Source: an uncultured Oscillospiraceae bacterium
GTDB lineage: Bacteria; Bacillota; Clostridia; Oscillospirales; Acutalibacteraceae
NCBI GenBank assembly: GCA_905200265.1
Contig: CAJKJS010000066.1
Span: 1 to 7,133 of the forward strand
Direction: 5' to 3'
DNA: 7,133 nucleotides
Shown here: positions 1-7,009 of the stretch, one piece after another
How the letters are laid out: each line of letters starts with the position of its first letter
Position numbering within the stretch: position 1 is the first letter of the stretch
Made by a program: the position numbers and the translations under genes
The notes under the pieces: model-generated
What the model was told of the DNA's origin: nothing
The model's database searches: none
Seen by the model: only the letters and a program-made list of their open reading frames with translations

Positions 1-10
1 GGTTCCCCAC

Positions 11-39
11 GGCCCGGCCGTCCACCGGACGCCCGGCCC
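11..39. other. GC-rich imperfect hairpin at the left edge
   Basis: Bases 14-23 pair with 27-36 (one C/C mismatch) around a three-base loop, and bases 11-12 extend the stem with 38-39 after a second mismatch. No T tract follows on either strand, so it does not look like an intrinsic terminator. It may be part of a longer intergenic element or the tail of something cut by the window edge. The structure is seen in the sequence; its role is unknown. Confidence 0.3.
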
Positions 40-97
40 TCCCCTCCTGATCTTTGGAATGAAAAAGAGCCGTCTGCTGCGGCGGGCCAAAATTCCA

Positions 98-150
98 AGT
101 CATGACGGCACCAGTTTTCCGGCTTCCCTCCCAGAAACATTTCGCTAAAC
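98..150 (+). repeat. 53-bp direct repeat, copy 1
   Basis: This stretch aligns without gaps to 7010-7062 in the same orientation, with 44 of 53 bases identical by hand count. The last 17 bases (GAAACATTTCGCTAAAC) are the same in both. Homology stops at the right edge, after base 150, and fades on the left, where a few more matches continue to about 84. It lies just beyond the terminator of the minus-strand operon. Read on the minus strand, both copies share one frame, but all nine differences fall in six codons and every one changes the amino acid, so coding constraint is not apparent. It is best taken as a dispersed intergenic repeat of unknown type. Confidence 0.75.
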
Positions 151-153
151 TTA

Positions 154-191
154 AAAAAAGACTTTCTGTGTTTATACAGAAAGTCTTTTTT
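154..191 (-). terminator. Bidirectional intrinsic terminator after the antiporter-GH3 operon
   Basis: Bases 154-169 pair perfectly with 176-191 (16 bp) around a six-base loop. The outer six pairs are A-T, so either strand reads out as a stem with a U tract. On the minus strand the stem begins 22 bases past the stop codon of the GH3 gene, with a seven-T run at its far side. The A-tract/T-tract symmetry means it could also stop transcription arriving from the left. Confidence 0.9.
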
Positions 192-212
192 CTTTCTTTT
201 ATTCCTCTTTGT

Positions 213-2399
213 TTACTCTATTAAACCGAATCCGTAGTCGTACCGGTTACCCATTTCGTCCTCATACGGTTCCATGTCAAGAGGCATATCTTCACAGTGG
301 CGTTCCACCGTTTCCATGTCCCGCGGCATCTGCACCGGTAAACGCCCGGAAGGCTTCGCGGCGCCGCTGAGCAAATCCAGCACCGCCCGGCGCTCCACCC
401 CAAAGTCGATGAGGATGGCATCACACAGCGGTTCCACTTCCGTCATTACCGTGGGGTTGTGCATGCGCAGGCACACGATCACCGGTTTATCCCCGGCCAA
501 ACGGCGGGTTTCCTCCAATATATCCAGGTCGTGTTCGTTGGCGCACGTAGCCGTTTTACCCCGATAACCGCGGTCGTCACTCGCTTCGCGGATGTCCCCG
601 CCCGCCAGGCTCTTTTCCCGCGCTGCCGTAGCGGTATAGAGCCGGTATTGCAGGGAAATGGGCCGGTATCCGTTGCCGCCTTTTTCTACATCCGTCGGGT
701 CATAGGGGTCACACAGCGGACTTTCCATAAAAACAAGGCAGAAGTCCGCTTCCTGCGGGGTATCTACCCGGTGGTAATAGGGTGCTAAAACATCCGGCTG
801 CATGGGGTCTTCGTCCCGGGCCGGGTCCATGCCGCGGAAGAAGTTTTTGCGCGCGTCGATGTGCCGGTGAGGGATGTACACCTTTTGCCCCTTCTTCTGG
901 GGGAAGGCCCCTCCTTTATTTTTCAGCAGCACCAGCGAGCGCAGCTGGGCGCGGTAGCCCGCGGCCCGGTGTTCCTCGCAGCCCACCACCTGGGCGCTCT
1001 CTTCGGGGTCGAGGTACGGGTTTTCGAACAGCCCTACCCGGAAGAAATTTATTAGCAGTCGCCGGGCGCTGTCTTCCATACGGGCGCGCATGGCTGCTTC
1101 GCCGTACTTTTCGCACCCCAGCCGGTAGGCTTCCAGCACCGGGGCGCTGTCGCGGTTGCCGCCGAACTGGTCTACGCCGTTTTCGATGGCCAGCAAATGG
1201 CGCTCTGCTTCCGACAGGGATTCCACGCCATAACACCGGCTGCCAAAGCTGTCCATCACCGGGGCCGGGTCGCCGGTAATCCCCCAGTCGGTACACACCA
1301 CACCGTCATAGCCATAGGTACCCCGCAGCAGATCGTGGATCAGATACCGGTTATAGGAATTGCCGTTGGTTTCTGTTCCCTGACCGGTGGAAACGGTGTA
1401 ATAGGGCATCACCGATGCCGCTTTTTTCGTGGGGCCGTCGAGAGCAAACGCTCCTTTGGTAAACGGAGTCAGATGTTCGGCAAAATTGCCTCCGGGATAC
1501 ACCGCATATTTGCCAAAAGCATAGTGGGCATCCCGACCACTTTCGCCGGTACCGCCGCCGGGCCAGTGTTTGGCCATGGCACACACGCTCTCTTTCCCCC
1601 AGCCGTCTTTCGTCCCCGGCGTGGTTTGCAGCCCGTCGCAGTACGCTTTAGCGTATGCCTGCACCAGTGACGGCCCGCTGCCGAAGGTATCTTCTAGGCG
1701 CATCCACCGCGGTTCGGTGCCCAAGTCCACCTGGGGCGACAGCGCTGTCGTAATGCCCAGGGCCCTGTACTCTTTCGAAATGATGTGAGCATATTCCCGG
1801 CACTGGTCCGGCGAAAAGGCCGCTGCCATGCCCAATCCTTCCGGCCACAGGGAAACATCCACCCCGGCGCTTTTAAATTCCGCTCCGGCTTTGCCCGCGC
1901 CGTGGCGGGGGTCCGACGAAAAATTCACCGGCACGCCAAAGGGCTGGGCTTCGGCGTACGCTTGCATGGCGTTATTCCACCTAGCGGCCACCCGGGTGGA
2001 CTGTACCGTCATCATCAGCACATGGCGTACAAAATCTTTGCCCAAAAATTCTTTCTGTTCGTCCGTCAGACTTTCGGGAGGCAGGCCGCTTTCGTCAAAC
2101 GATTTCCCGTCATAGTGCCCCGGGAACGGACCGTTTGCGGCGGCGGGCACCGTTTGGTGCGGGGAATACAGCATCAGCCCCGCAATCGCCTCCACGGGCA
2201 GCCGAGCGGCCAGGTCCCGAGCTCGCTCGTCATAGGAAAGCCGCCAGTCCTCAAAGGGGAGCAGCTCCCCCGTACCGTACAAGTCACGGAACACCATCCC
2301 ATCTTGTTCGATCACCCGATTGAGGGCTGTGCCCAGGGTAGGACCGTTTTCATTTTCGTACAGAGTATACCCTTGCTTTTCGATTTTGCGATACGCCAT
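213..2399 (-). CDS. Glycoside hydrolase family 3 enzyme, classical domain order (beta-glucosidase/beta-xylosidase type)
   Basis: The 728-residue product is a probable cytoplasmic GH3 retaining glycosidase that removes beta-linked sugars from the non-reducing end of small glycosides; the exact sugar cannot be read from sequence. The barrel domain covers about residues 120-400. It shows SSDPRHG (161-167; D163 the likely substrate-binding Asp), the SPQVDLGTEPRW stretch (221-232), KHWPGGG (277-283; K277 and H278 bind substrate in the family) and CTDWG (369-373) with D371 as predicted nucleophile. The GH3 C-terminal domain covers about 480-728, with SLVLLKN (488-494), a PSGRLPV segment (683-689) and a terminal YDYGFGL. 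No fibronectin-like third domain and no signal peptide are seen. The usual GEG-D-R acid/base signature is not obvious; E559 in FMESP is one candidate. A roughly 60-residue stretch (561-620), including GYRPISLQYR, sits where simple GH3 proteins have a short loop. The start is supported by GAGGAGGAA at 2405-2413. It lies 19 bp behind the antiporter gene, so the two are probably cotranscribed. Confidence 0.92.
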   Translation of the reverse strand: MAYRKIEKQGYTLYENENGPTLGTALNRVIEQDGMVFRDLYGTGELLPFEDWRLSYDERARDLAARLPVEAIAGLMLYSPHQTVPAAANGPFPGHYDGKSFDESGLPPESLTDEQKEFLGKDFVRHVLMMTVQSTRVAARWNNAMQAYAEAQPFGVPVNFSSDPRHGAGKAGAEFKSAGVDVSLWPEGLGMAAAFSPDQCREYAHIISKEYRALGITTALSPQVDLGTEPRWMRLEDTFGSGPSLVQAYAKAYCDGLQTTPGTKDGWGKESVCAMAKHWPGGGTGESGRDAHYAFGKYAVYPGGNFAEHLTPFTKGAFALDGPTKKAASVMPYYTVSTGQGTETNGNSYNRYLIHDLLRGTYGYDGVVCTDWGITGDPAPVMDSFGSRCYGVESLSEAERHLLAIENGVDQFGGNRDSAPVLEAYRLGCEKYGEAAMRARMEDSARRLLINFFRVGLFENPYLDPEESAQVVGCEEHRAAGYRAQLRSLVLLKNKGGAFPQKKGQKVYIPHRHIDARKNFFRGMDPARDEDPMQPDVLAPYYHRVDTPQEADFCLVFMESPLCDPYDPTDVEKGGNGYRPISLQYRLYTATAAREKSLAGGDIREASDDRGYRGKTATCANEHDLDILEETRRLAGDKPVIVCLRMHNPTVMTEVEPLCDAILIDFGVERRAVLDLLSGAAKPSGRLPVQMPRDMETVERHCEDMPLDMEPYEDEMGNRYDYGFGLIE

Positions 2400-2404
2400 A
2401 AAAC

Positions 2405-2413
2405 TTCCTCCTC
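2405..2413 (-). promoter_or_regulatory. Ribosome binding site of the classical GH3 gene
   Basis: GAGGAGGAA on the minus strand lies five bases before the ATG at 2399 and fills much of the 19-bp gap behind the antiporter stop. Its core and spacer closely match the site before the other GH3 gene (4192-4200), differing mainly by one base and one T. The gap holds no terminator or promoter, which supports translation from a shared transcript. Confidence 0.8.
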
Positions 2414-2418
2414 GTTTT

Positions 2419-4014
2419 TTATTCTTCTAAAAGTACCAGTACATCATGTTCTTTTGGCTCGGTCCTGCCATGGGGAATGATGAATTTTTCTCCCCGACGC
2501 AGGGCCACTACCAGCCGCCCGCCGCTTTGAGACAGGGGGCGGCCTTCCCATTCGTCACCCTTTTGCACGGTGTATTCAAATAGATGAATGTGCAAGTTTT
2601 CGTCCGGCGACAGGGTGCTCATAATCACGGCATCCCCCGATAGCAGCACGGTGCTGCCGTCTGGTATTAGGTGTTCATTGCCCCGCAGCACCAGCGCTAA
2701 CAGAACATTGGGCGGCAAAGATAAGTTTTTTACGGCCTTGCCGACCCAGGGGTGCCCCTCGCTGATCATCAGCCGCACAAACTGCACCGGCGTTTCTTCA
2801 CTGTAATCGCTAAAGGTACGCAGCACGTTGCTATCTTCGTCAATCATTTTTAGGCCCCTGGCCACCGGAGGCAGCAGTGTGCCTTGCAGCGTAATAGAAA
2901 ATAGCACAATGAAAAACACTAAGTGGAAAATATCTCCCTCCAGCACCGCTTTATCGGTGGTGGCCATAATGGCAAACACAATCGACGCCGCCCCCCGCAG
3001 GCCCGACCACGCGGTGAGCAATTGCTGCCCCCACGAACATCGAAACGGCGTGAGCACCAGCGCCACTGCTGCCGGTCGCGCAATAAACGTTAAAAATAAT
3101 GCAATCAGCAGTCCCGGCACTGCTACCTGCGGCAAATGGGATGGGAACGACAAAAGCCCCAGCAAAAAGAAAATGAGCATTTGCATCAGCCCGGTGATCC
3201 CGTCAAAAAAGTGCACCAGCGCCTTTTTGCCCGGCACACCCTGGGGGTGGTTTCCCAGCAGCAGACCGAATAGGTATGTGCTCAAATACCCGTTGCCACC
3301 TATCCAGGCAGGCAGTACGTACGAAAACAGCACCAGCGCCACCACCAGCACCGTGTCAAAGCCTTCCGGCAGGCCTTTTAGGTGTTTTAACGCCCACAAC
3401 GCCACCAATGCCAGCACCACACCCCCCACAGCACCGTACACCACCTGGGCGAAAATAGTGTAAAGGATCGCCCCACTGGAGCCGGTGCCGTTCATCACAC
3501 TGAGTACTACAGCGGTAAGCATATAGGCACAAGGATCATTACTGCCGCTTTCCACTTCCAACAGGGAGGCGGTGTGATCTCTAAGGTTCAGCTTTTTCGA
3601 GCGCAGCACCGAAAACACCGATGCGGCATCGGTAGAGCCTACCACACTGCCAAGCAGCATGCTTTCCCAAAACGGCAGGCCCAGCACCCCATAGCAGAAA
3701 AGCCCTGTTAGCCCGGCGGTAATCACCACTCCCATAGTGGAGAGCAGCACCGCTTGAGGGGCCACCGGTTTCGCTTCGTGCCACTTGGTGCCAAATCCAC
3801 CGTAAAACATGATGAAAATCAGCGCCGTCGAGCAGATCTGTTCTGCCAAACGGTAGTCGTCAAACCAGATTTTCACTACGCCGTCGGACCCAAACGCCAT
3901 GCCCAGCAGAATAAAGATGAGCAGCATAGGTACTCCCAGCCGGGATGATACCCGTTGGCATACAATACACAGGAATATGACGGCCGCGGCCAAAAATAAA
4001 GCTGTCAGCAACAC
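2419..4014 (-). CDS. CPA1-family monovalent cation/proton antiporter with RCK_C (TrkA-C) tail
   Basis: The 531-residue inner-membrane protein probably exchanges K+ or Na+ for protons (NhaP2/CvrA-like architecture). Residues 1-385 form an Na+/H+ exchanger domain with about 12-13 hydrophobic segments, for example 1-20, 28-43, 59-73, 86-112, 182-208, 219-236, 297-322 and 362-380. The motifs GSTDAA (126-131) and LEVESGSNDP (152-161) are clear; the Asn159-Asp160 pair is the ND signature linked in the CPA superfamily to electroneutral CPA1 exchange. After the last membrane segment, residues 408-470 look like an RCK_C/TrkA_C ligand-binding domain, and 478-531 look like a second such unit or a shortened one. 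I see no RCK_N Rossmann glycine motif between membrane part and tail. In other proteins RCK_C domains sense nucleotides such as c-di-AMP; that is inference here. The start is GTG, supported by AAAGGAGA at 4019-4026; no in-frame ATG would retain the first helix. K+ versus Na+ preference is not decided by sequence. Confidence 0.92.
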   Translation of the reverse strand: MLLTALFLAAAVIFLCIVCQRVSSRLGVPMLLIFILLGMAFGSDGVVKIWFDDYRLAEQICSTALIFIMFYGGFGTKWHEAKPVAPQAVLLSTMGVVITAGLTGLFCYGVLGLPFWESMLLGSVVGSTDAASVFSVLRSKKLNLRDHTASLLEVESGSNDPCAYMLTAVVLSVMNGTGSSGAILYTIFAQVVYGAVGGVVLALVALWALKHLKGLPEGFDTVLVVALVLFSYVLPAWIGGNGYLSTYLFGLLLGNHPQGVPGKKALVHFFDGITGLMQMLIFFLLGLLSFPSHLPQVAVPGLLIALFLTFIARPAAVALVLTPFRCSWGQQLLTAWSGLRGAASIVFAIMATTDKAVLEGDIFHLVFFIVLFSITLQGTLLPPVARGLKMIDEDSNVLRTFSDYSEETPVQFVRLMISEGHPWVGKAVKNLSLPPNVLLALVLRGNEHLIPDGSTVLLSGDAVIMSTLSPDENLHIHLFEYTVQKGDEWEGRPLSQSGGRLVVALRRGEKFIIPHGRTEPKEHDVLVLLEE

Positions 4015-4018
4015 TTTC

Positions 4019-4026
4019 TCTCCTTT
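4019..4026 (-). promoter_or_regulatory. Ribosome binding site fixing the GTG start of the antiporter
   Basis: Read on the minus strand the bases are AAAGGAGA, four bases before GTG (4014-4012). This is the only good Shine-Dalgarno sequence near the 5' end and places the start so that the whole first hydrophobic helix (LLTALFLAAAVIFLCIV) is included. Confidence 0.75.
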
Positions 4027-4072
4027 CCTTCCTGGAAGGGGCTTTCCCCCGTAAATTTAGGCATTTTCTTTC

Positions 4073-4081
4073 ATTATATCA
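4073..4081 (-). promoter_or_regulatory. Extended -10 promoter for the antiporter-GH3 operon
   Basis: On the minus strand 4081-4073 reads TGATATAAT, an exact extended -10 (TGnTATAAT). A -35 is weak: TGGATT with an 18-base spacer is the best I find. Transcription would begin near 4066, giving a leader of about 50 bases. That leader contains a small GGGG-AAAG-CCCC hairpin (4038-4049) and the overlapping inverted repeat CCTTCC/GGAAGG (4027-4039) just upstream of the ribosome site. Neither hides the Shine-Dalgarno sequence as far as I can see. Confidence 0.7.
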
Positions 4082-4145
4082 TAGGTTTTAAAAGAAAATC
4101 CATCATTTTGCTATATGGAACCGCTTCTTTTTCTTTTGCTTTCCA

Positions 4146-4174
4146 TTGTTTTCCCGGGACAGATATGGTAAAAT
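4146..4174 (+). promoter_or_regulatory. Sigma-A-like promoter for the permuted GH3 gene
   Basis: TTGTTT (4146-4151) and TAAAAT (4169-4174) are separated by exactly 17 bases, and TGG directly before the -10 supplies an extended TGn element. Transcription should begin near 4181, leaving a leader of about 25 bases with the ribosome site at 4192-4198. An imperfect inverted repeat, TGGTA-N6-TGCCA (4166-4181), overlaps the -10 and could be a repressor site, although it does not fit the CcpA cre consensus. Confidence 0.7.
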
Positions 4175-4191
4175 GATGCCAAATATGGTTT

Positions 4192-4198
4192 GAGGAGG
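4192..4198 (+). promoter_or_regulatory. Ribosome binding site of the permuted GH3 gene
   Basis: GAGGAGG ends eight bases before the ATG at 4207. The next in-frame ATG (4216, Met4) would be 17 bases away, so 4207 is the better start. Confidence 0.8.
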
Positions 4199-4206
4199 AA
4201 CTTTTT

Positions 4207-6918
4207 ATGACACGCATGCAGGAACTCTGCCGGCTGGCAGGCGCAGAAGGCGCCGTATTGCTGAAAAACAACCATCAGGCCCTGCCCATCCGGGAAGGCG
4301 AAACGGTTTCGATTTTCGGCCGCATCCAGCTGGATTACTATAAAAGTGGCACTGGCTCCGGCGGTCTGGTGAACGTGGATTATGTGGTGGATATCCCCGA
4401 AGGCCTGAAAACGGCCGAAGGCATTCACGTAAACGAAGAGCTTTATAATACCTACGCCGCGTGGGAAAACGACCACCCGTTCGACCGGGGCAAGGGCTGG
4501 GCCCAGGAACCCTTCTGCCAGGAAGAAATGCCCGTTTCCGACGAACTGGCCGCCAAAGCCGCCAAGGAAAGCGATTTAGCGCTGGTGGTGCTGGGACGCC
4601 TCGCTGGGGAAGACCGGGACTGTGAAGACAAGCCCGGCAGCTATTACCTGTCGAATGGCGAAATAGAGCTGCTGAAAACCGTGCGCCGTCACTTTGACCG
4701 GGTAGCCGTAGTGCTGAACGTGGGCGGCGTGATGGACATGAGCTGGGACAACCTGTGCGACGCCGTGATGTACGTGTGGCAAGGCGGACAGGAAGGCGGC
4801 AACGCGGTCGCTGACGTGCTCACCGGCAAAGTATCGCCCAGCGGTAAACTCACCGACACCATTGTGCGGGATCTTTCGAAAGTACCCGCGGCGCAGCATT
4901 TTGGCGGCGAAATTTTTGATGAATATGTAGAAGATATCTATGTGGGGTACCGGTATCTGGAAACCTTTGATCCCGATAACGTGCAGTATCCGTTTGGGTA
5001 TGGTATGTCGTATACCCATTTTGGTGTATCGGTATCCCGCACGGAACTGAAAGACGGCAAATTGTCGTTCTGGGTGACGGTATCGAACACCGGGACAGTA
5101 CCCGGCAAAGAAGTGGTACAGGTATATGCCCAGCTGCCCCAGGGCCGTCTGGGGCAACCGGCCCGGGTACTGTGCGCCTATGGAAAAACCGGCTTACTGG
5201 GCCCCGACGAGTTCGAAAACATGTGCCTGACGGTAAACATCCGGGATTTGGCCTCTTACGATGATAGCGGCGTGACGGGCAACCCCTACTGCCGCGTGCT
5301 GGAAGCCGGGGAATACGTATTTTATTTGGGTACCGATGTGCGCTCGGCCCTGCCCTGTGCCCGGTTTAAGCGTGCCGAACTGACGGTGGTCGAACGGCTG
5401 CACCAGGCCATGGCCCCCACCCAGGATATGCAGCGCCTGCACCCGGTGATGGAAGACGGCGTGTTAAAACCCTCCTTTGAAGCGGTGCCCCTGCGGCAAT
5501 ATGATTTAAATGCTCGTATCAAAGAAAACCGGCCCCAGTCCATTCCGCAAACCGGTGACCGGGGTATTACGTTAAAGAGCGTGCAGGCTGGGCGCCACAC
5601 CCTGACCCAGCTCATCGCCCAGATGACCGACAAAGACCTATGTGCCATTGTACGGGGCGAAGGCATGTGCTCCCCGAAGGTAACCCCCGGCACCGCCGCC
5701 GCGTTTGGCGGGCTGACTGACCGGCTGCGCGGTATGGGCTTACCGGCTGGTTGCTGCGCCGACGGCCCGTCGGGTATCCGCATGGACTGCGGCACCCGGG
5801 CTACGTCTCTGCCCTGCGGCACGCTGCTCGCCTGTACCTTTAACGAAGCGCTCAACGAAGCGCTGTTCGGGGAACTCAGCCGCGAACTGTACAAAAACCG
5901 AGTCGATACCCTACTGGGCCCGGGCATCAACCTGCACCGCTGCCCGCTGGGGGGACGGAACTTTGAATACTTCTCAGAAGATCCGTTGCTCACTGGACGC
6001 ATGGCGGCTGCCCAGTTGCGGGGCCTGCACCGTATGCCGGTGACCGGCACCATCAAACATTTCTGTGCCAACAACCAGGAACACCGGCGCACCTTCCTGG
6101 ATTCCCGGGTTTCGGAACGCGCCCTGCGGGACATGTACCTGCGCGGCTTTGAAATTGCCGTAAAAGAAGGCAATGCCCACTCCATCATGACCACCTATGG
6201 TCAGGTAAACGGCATTTACACCGCCGGGAACTACGATTTGTGCACCACCATCCTGCGGGGTGAATGGGGCTTTACCGGCATTGTGATGACCGACTGGTGG
6301 GCCAAAATGAATGAAGAAGGCCACCCCGGTACCATGCAGAACGTGCGGGCTATGGTGCGCGCTCAGAATGACCTGTACATGGTTGTCACCGACAGCGAAA
6401 AGAACTCCGGCGGCGATAATGCGCTGCTAGCTTTGCAGGAAGGCACCCTCACCCGGGGCGAATTGCAGCGCTGTGCCATGAACATTTGCCGGTTCCTGAT
6501 GAACTCCCAGTGCATGGAAGAGCGGACCGGCGAAGATGCGGGGAACGTCGATGATACGCTGCCTTCGGCCGCCACGCTGACCCCTGATTTTATCATCTGC
6601 GACGGCGCGGTGCTGGATACCGACGGCATCGACACCACCCGAGGCACCAACACGGTGTATACCACCCTCACCGAAGAAGCGGGCACATACAAAATAACGG
6701 CCACCGCATCCAGTGAAGCGGGCGGTGTAGCGCAAATCCCGCTGACCGTCTCTTTGCGACACCACATGGCCATGTTCTCGTTTGTGGGCACCGGCGGGCA
6801 AGTGGTGGAAAAAGACGCCACCCTCACCCTGGAAGCCGGCACGGAATACATGAAACTTTCCTTTGGCCAGAGTGGCCTGCGGCTTCTGTCTCTGCGGTTT
6901 GAAAAAGTGAACGGGTAA
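4207..6918 (+). CDS. Permuted glycoside hydrolase family 3 enzyme with C-terminal beta-sandwich-like domain
   Basis: The 903-residue protein has the reversed GH3 order known from some rumen and gut clostridial beta-glucosidases. The GH3 C-terminal-type domain comes first (about 1-270): GAVLLKNN (15-22), RLAGEDRD (131-138), WQGGQEGGNAVADVL (191-205), PSGKLT (211-216) and YPFGYGMSYT (261-270). E135 in AGEDRD corresponds to the usual acid/base Glu of SGEG-type GH3 enzymes. A fibronectin-III-like domain follows (about 272-395, with VTVSNTGTVPGKEVVQVY). The TIM barrel is at about 465-770: ADGPSGIR (518-525, D519 substrate-binding), GRNFEYFSEDP (583-593), KHF (617-619) and MTDWW (694-698) with D696 as predicted nucleophile. 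Residues about 785-903 resemble a CBM6/35-like beta-sandwich (AGTYKITATAS; LTLEAGTEYMKLSF), possibly a carbohydrate-binding unit; this is inference from pattern only. There is no signal peptide, and many cysteines fit a cytoplasmic protein. It is transcribed alone, with its own promoter and terminator. Beta-glucosidase is most likely, but beta-xylosidase or broader activity is possible. Confidence 0.94.
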   Translation: MTRMQELCRLAGAEGAVLLKNNHQALPIREGETVSIFGRIQLDYYKSGTGSGGLVNVDYVVDIPEGLKTAEGIHVNEELYNTYAAWENDHPFDRGKGWAQEPFCQEEMPVSDELAAKAAKESDLALVVLGRLAGEDRDCEDKPGSYYLSNGEIELLKTVRRHFDRVAVVLNVGGVMDMSWDNLCDAVMYVWQGGQEGGNAVADVLTGKVSPSGKLTDTIVRDLSKVPAAQHFGGEIFDEYVEDIYVGYRYLETFDPDNVQYPFGYGMSYTHFGVSVSRTELKDGKLSFWVTVSNTGTVPGKEVVQVYAQLPQGRLGQPARVLCAYGKTGLLGPDEFENMCLTVNIRDLASYDDSGVTGNPYCRVLEAGEYVFYLGTDVRSALPCARFKRAELTVVERLHQAMAPTQDMQRLHPVMEDGVLKPSFEAVPLRQYDLNARIKENRPQSIPQTGDRGITLKSVQAGRHTLTQLIAQMTDKDLCAIVRGEGMCSPKVTPGTAAAFGGLTDRLRGMGLPAGCCADGPSGIRMDCGTRATSLPCGTLLACTFNEALNEALFGELSRELYKNRVDTLLGPGINLHRCPLGGRNFEYFSEDPLLTGRMAAAQLRGLHRMPVTGTIKHFCANNQEHRRTFLDSRVSERALRDMYLRGFEIAVKEGNAHSIMTTYGQVNGIYTAGNYDLCTTILRGEWGFTGIVMTDWWAKMNEEGHPGTMQNVRAMVRAQNDLYMVVTDSEKNSGGDNALLALQEGTLTRGELQRCAMNICRFLMNSQCMEERTGEDAGNVDDTLPSAATLTPDFIICDGAVLDTDGIDTTRGTNTVYTTLTEEAGTYKITATASSEAGGVAQIPLTVSLRHHMAMFSFVGTGGQVVEKDATLTLEAGTEYMKLSFGQSGLRLLSLRFEKVNG

Positions 6919-6941
6919 TTCGATCCCGCGCTTTTCGCATT

Positions 6942-6977
6942 AGCCCCTTCCGGTTTTCGGACCGGGAGGGGCTTTTT
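6942..6977 (+). terminator. Intrinsic terminator of the permuted GH3 gene
   Basis: Bases 6942-6954 pair with 6961-6973 (13 bp with a single T/G wobble) around a six-base loop, and the stem runs into a five-T tract (6973-6977). It begins 23 bases past the stop codon and marks this gene as a single-gene transcription unit. Confidence 0.92.
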
Positions 6978-7009
6978 GCATGGAAAACAGGCGGTGCACT
7001 CAAAAGCCT

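Noticed and set aside
782..1279. Plus-strand open frame of 165 codons
   Set aside because: It is the antisense of the barrel domain of the classical GH3 gene, is rich in Arg, Pro and Gly as expected from reading GC-rich codons backwards, and has no ribosome site.
1785..2480. Plus-strand open frame of 231 codons
   Set aside because: It runs antisense through the start of the classical GH3 gene, the intergenic gap and the end of the antiporter gene; no domain pattern is seen and both underlying genes are strongly supported.
2828..3463. Plus-strand open frame of 211 codons
   Set aside because: It is antisense to the antiporter membrane domain; its Ser/Thr/Pro-rich composition reflects the complement of hydrophobic codons.
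4027..4050. Attenuator or riboswitch in the antiporter leader
   Set aside because: Only short overlapping inverted repeats are present; the leader is about 50 bases, has no T tract, and the ribosome site is not paired in any fold I can draw.
4166..4181. CcpA catabolite-response (cre) site at the permuted GH3 promoter
   Set aside because: The inverted repeat has a 6-base AT-rich centre and lacks the central CG and spacing of the cre consensus.
5322..6194. Minus-strand open frame of 290 codons
   Set aside because: It is antisense to the barrel and linker of the permuted GH3, Arg/Ser/Pro-rich, and without a ribosome site or recognisable motif.
4207..6918. Permuted GH3 as a frameshifted or rearranged pseudogene
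   Set aside because: The frame is continuous, both catalytic signatures are intact, and reversed domain order is an established GH3 architecture in Clostridia.
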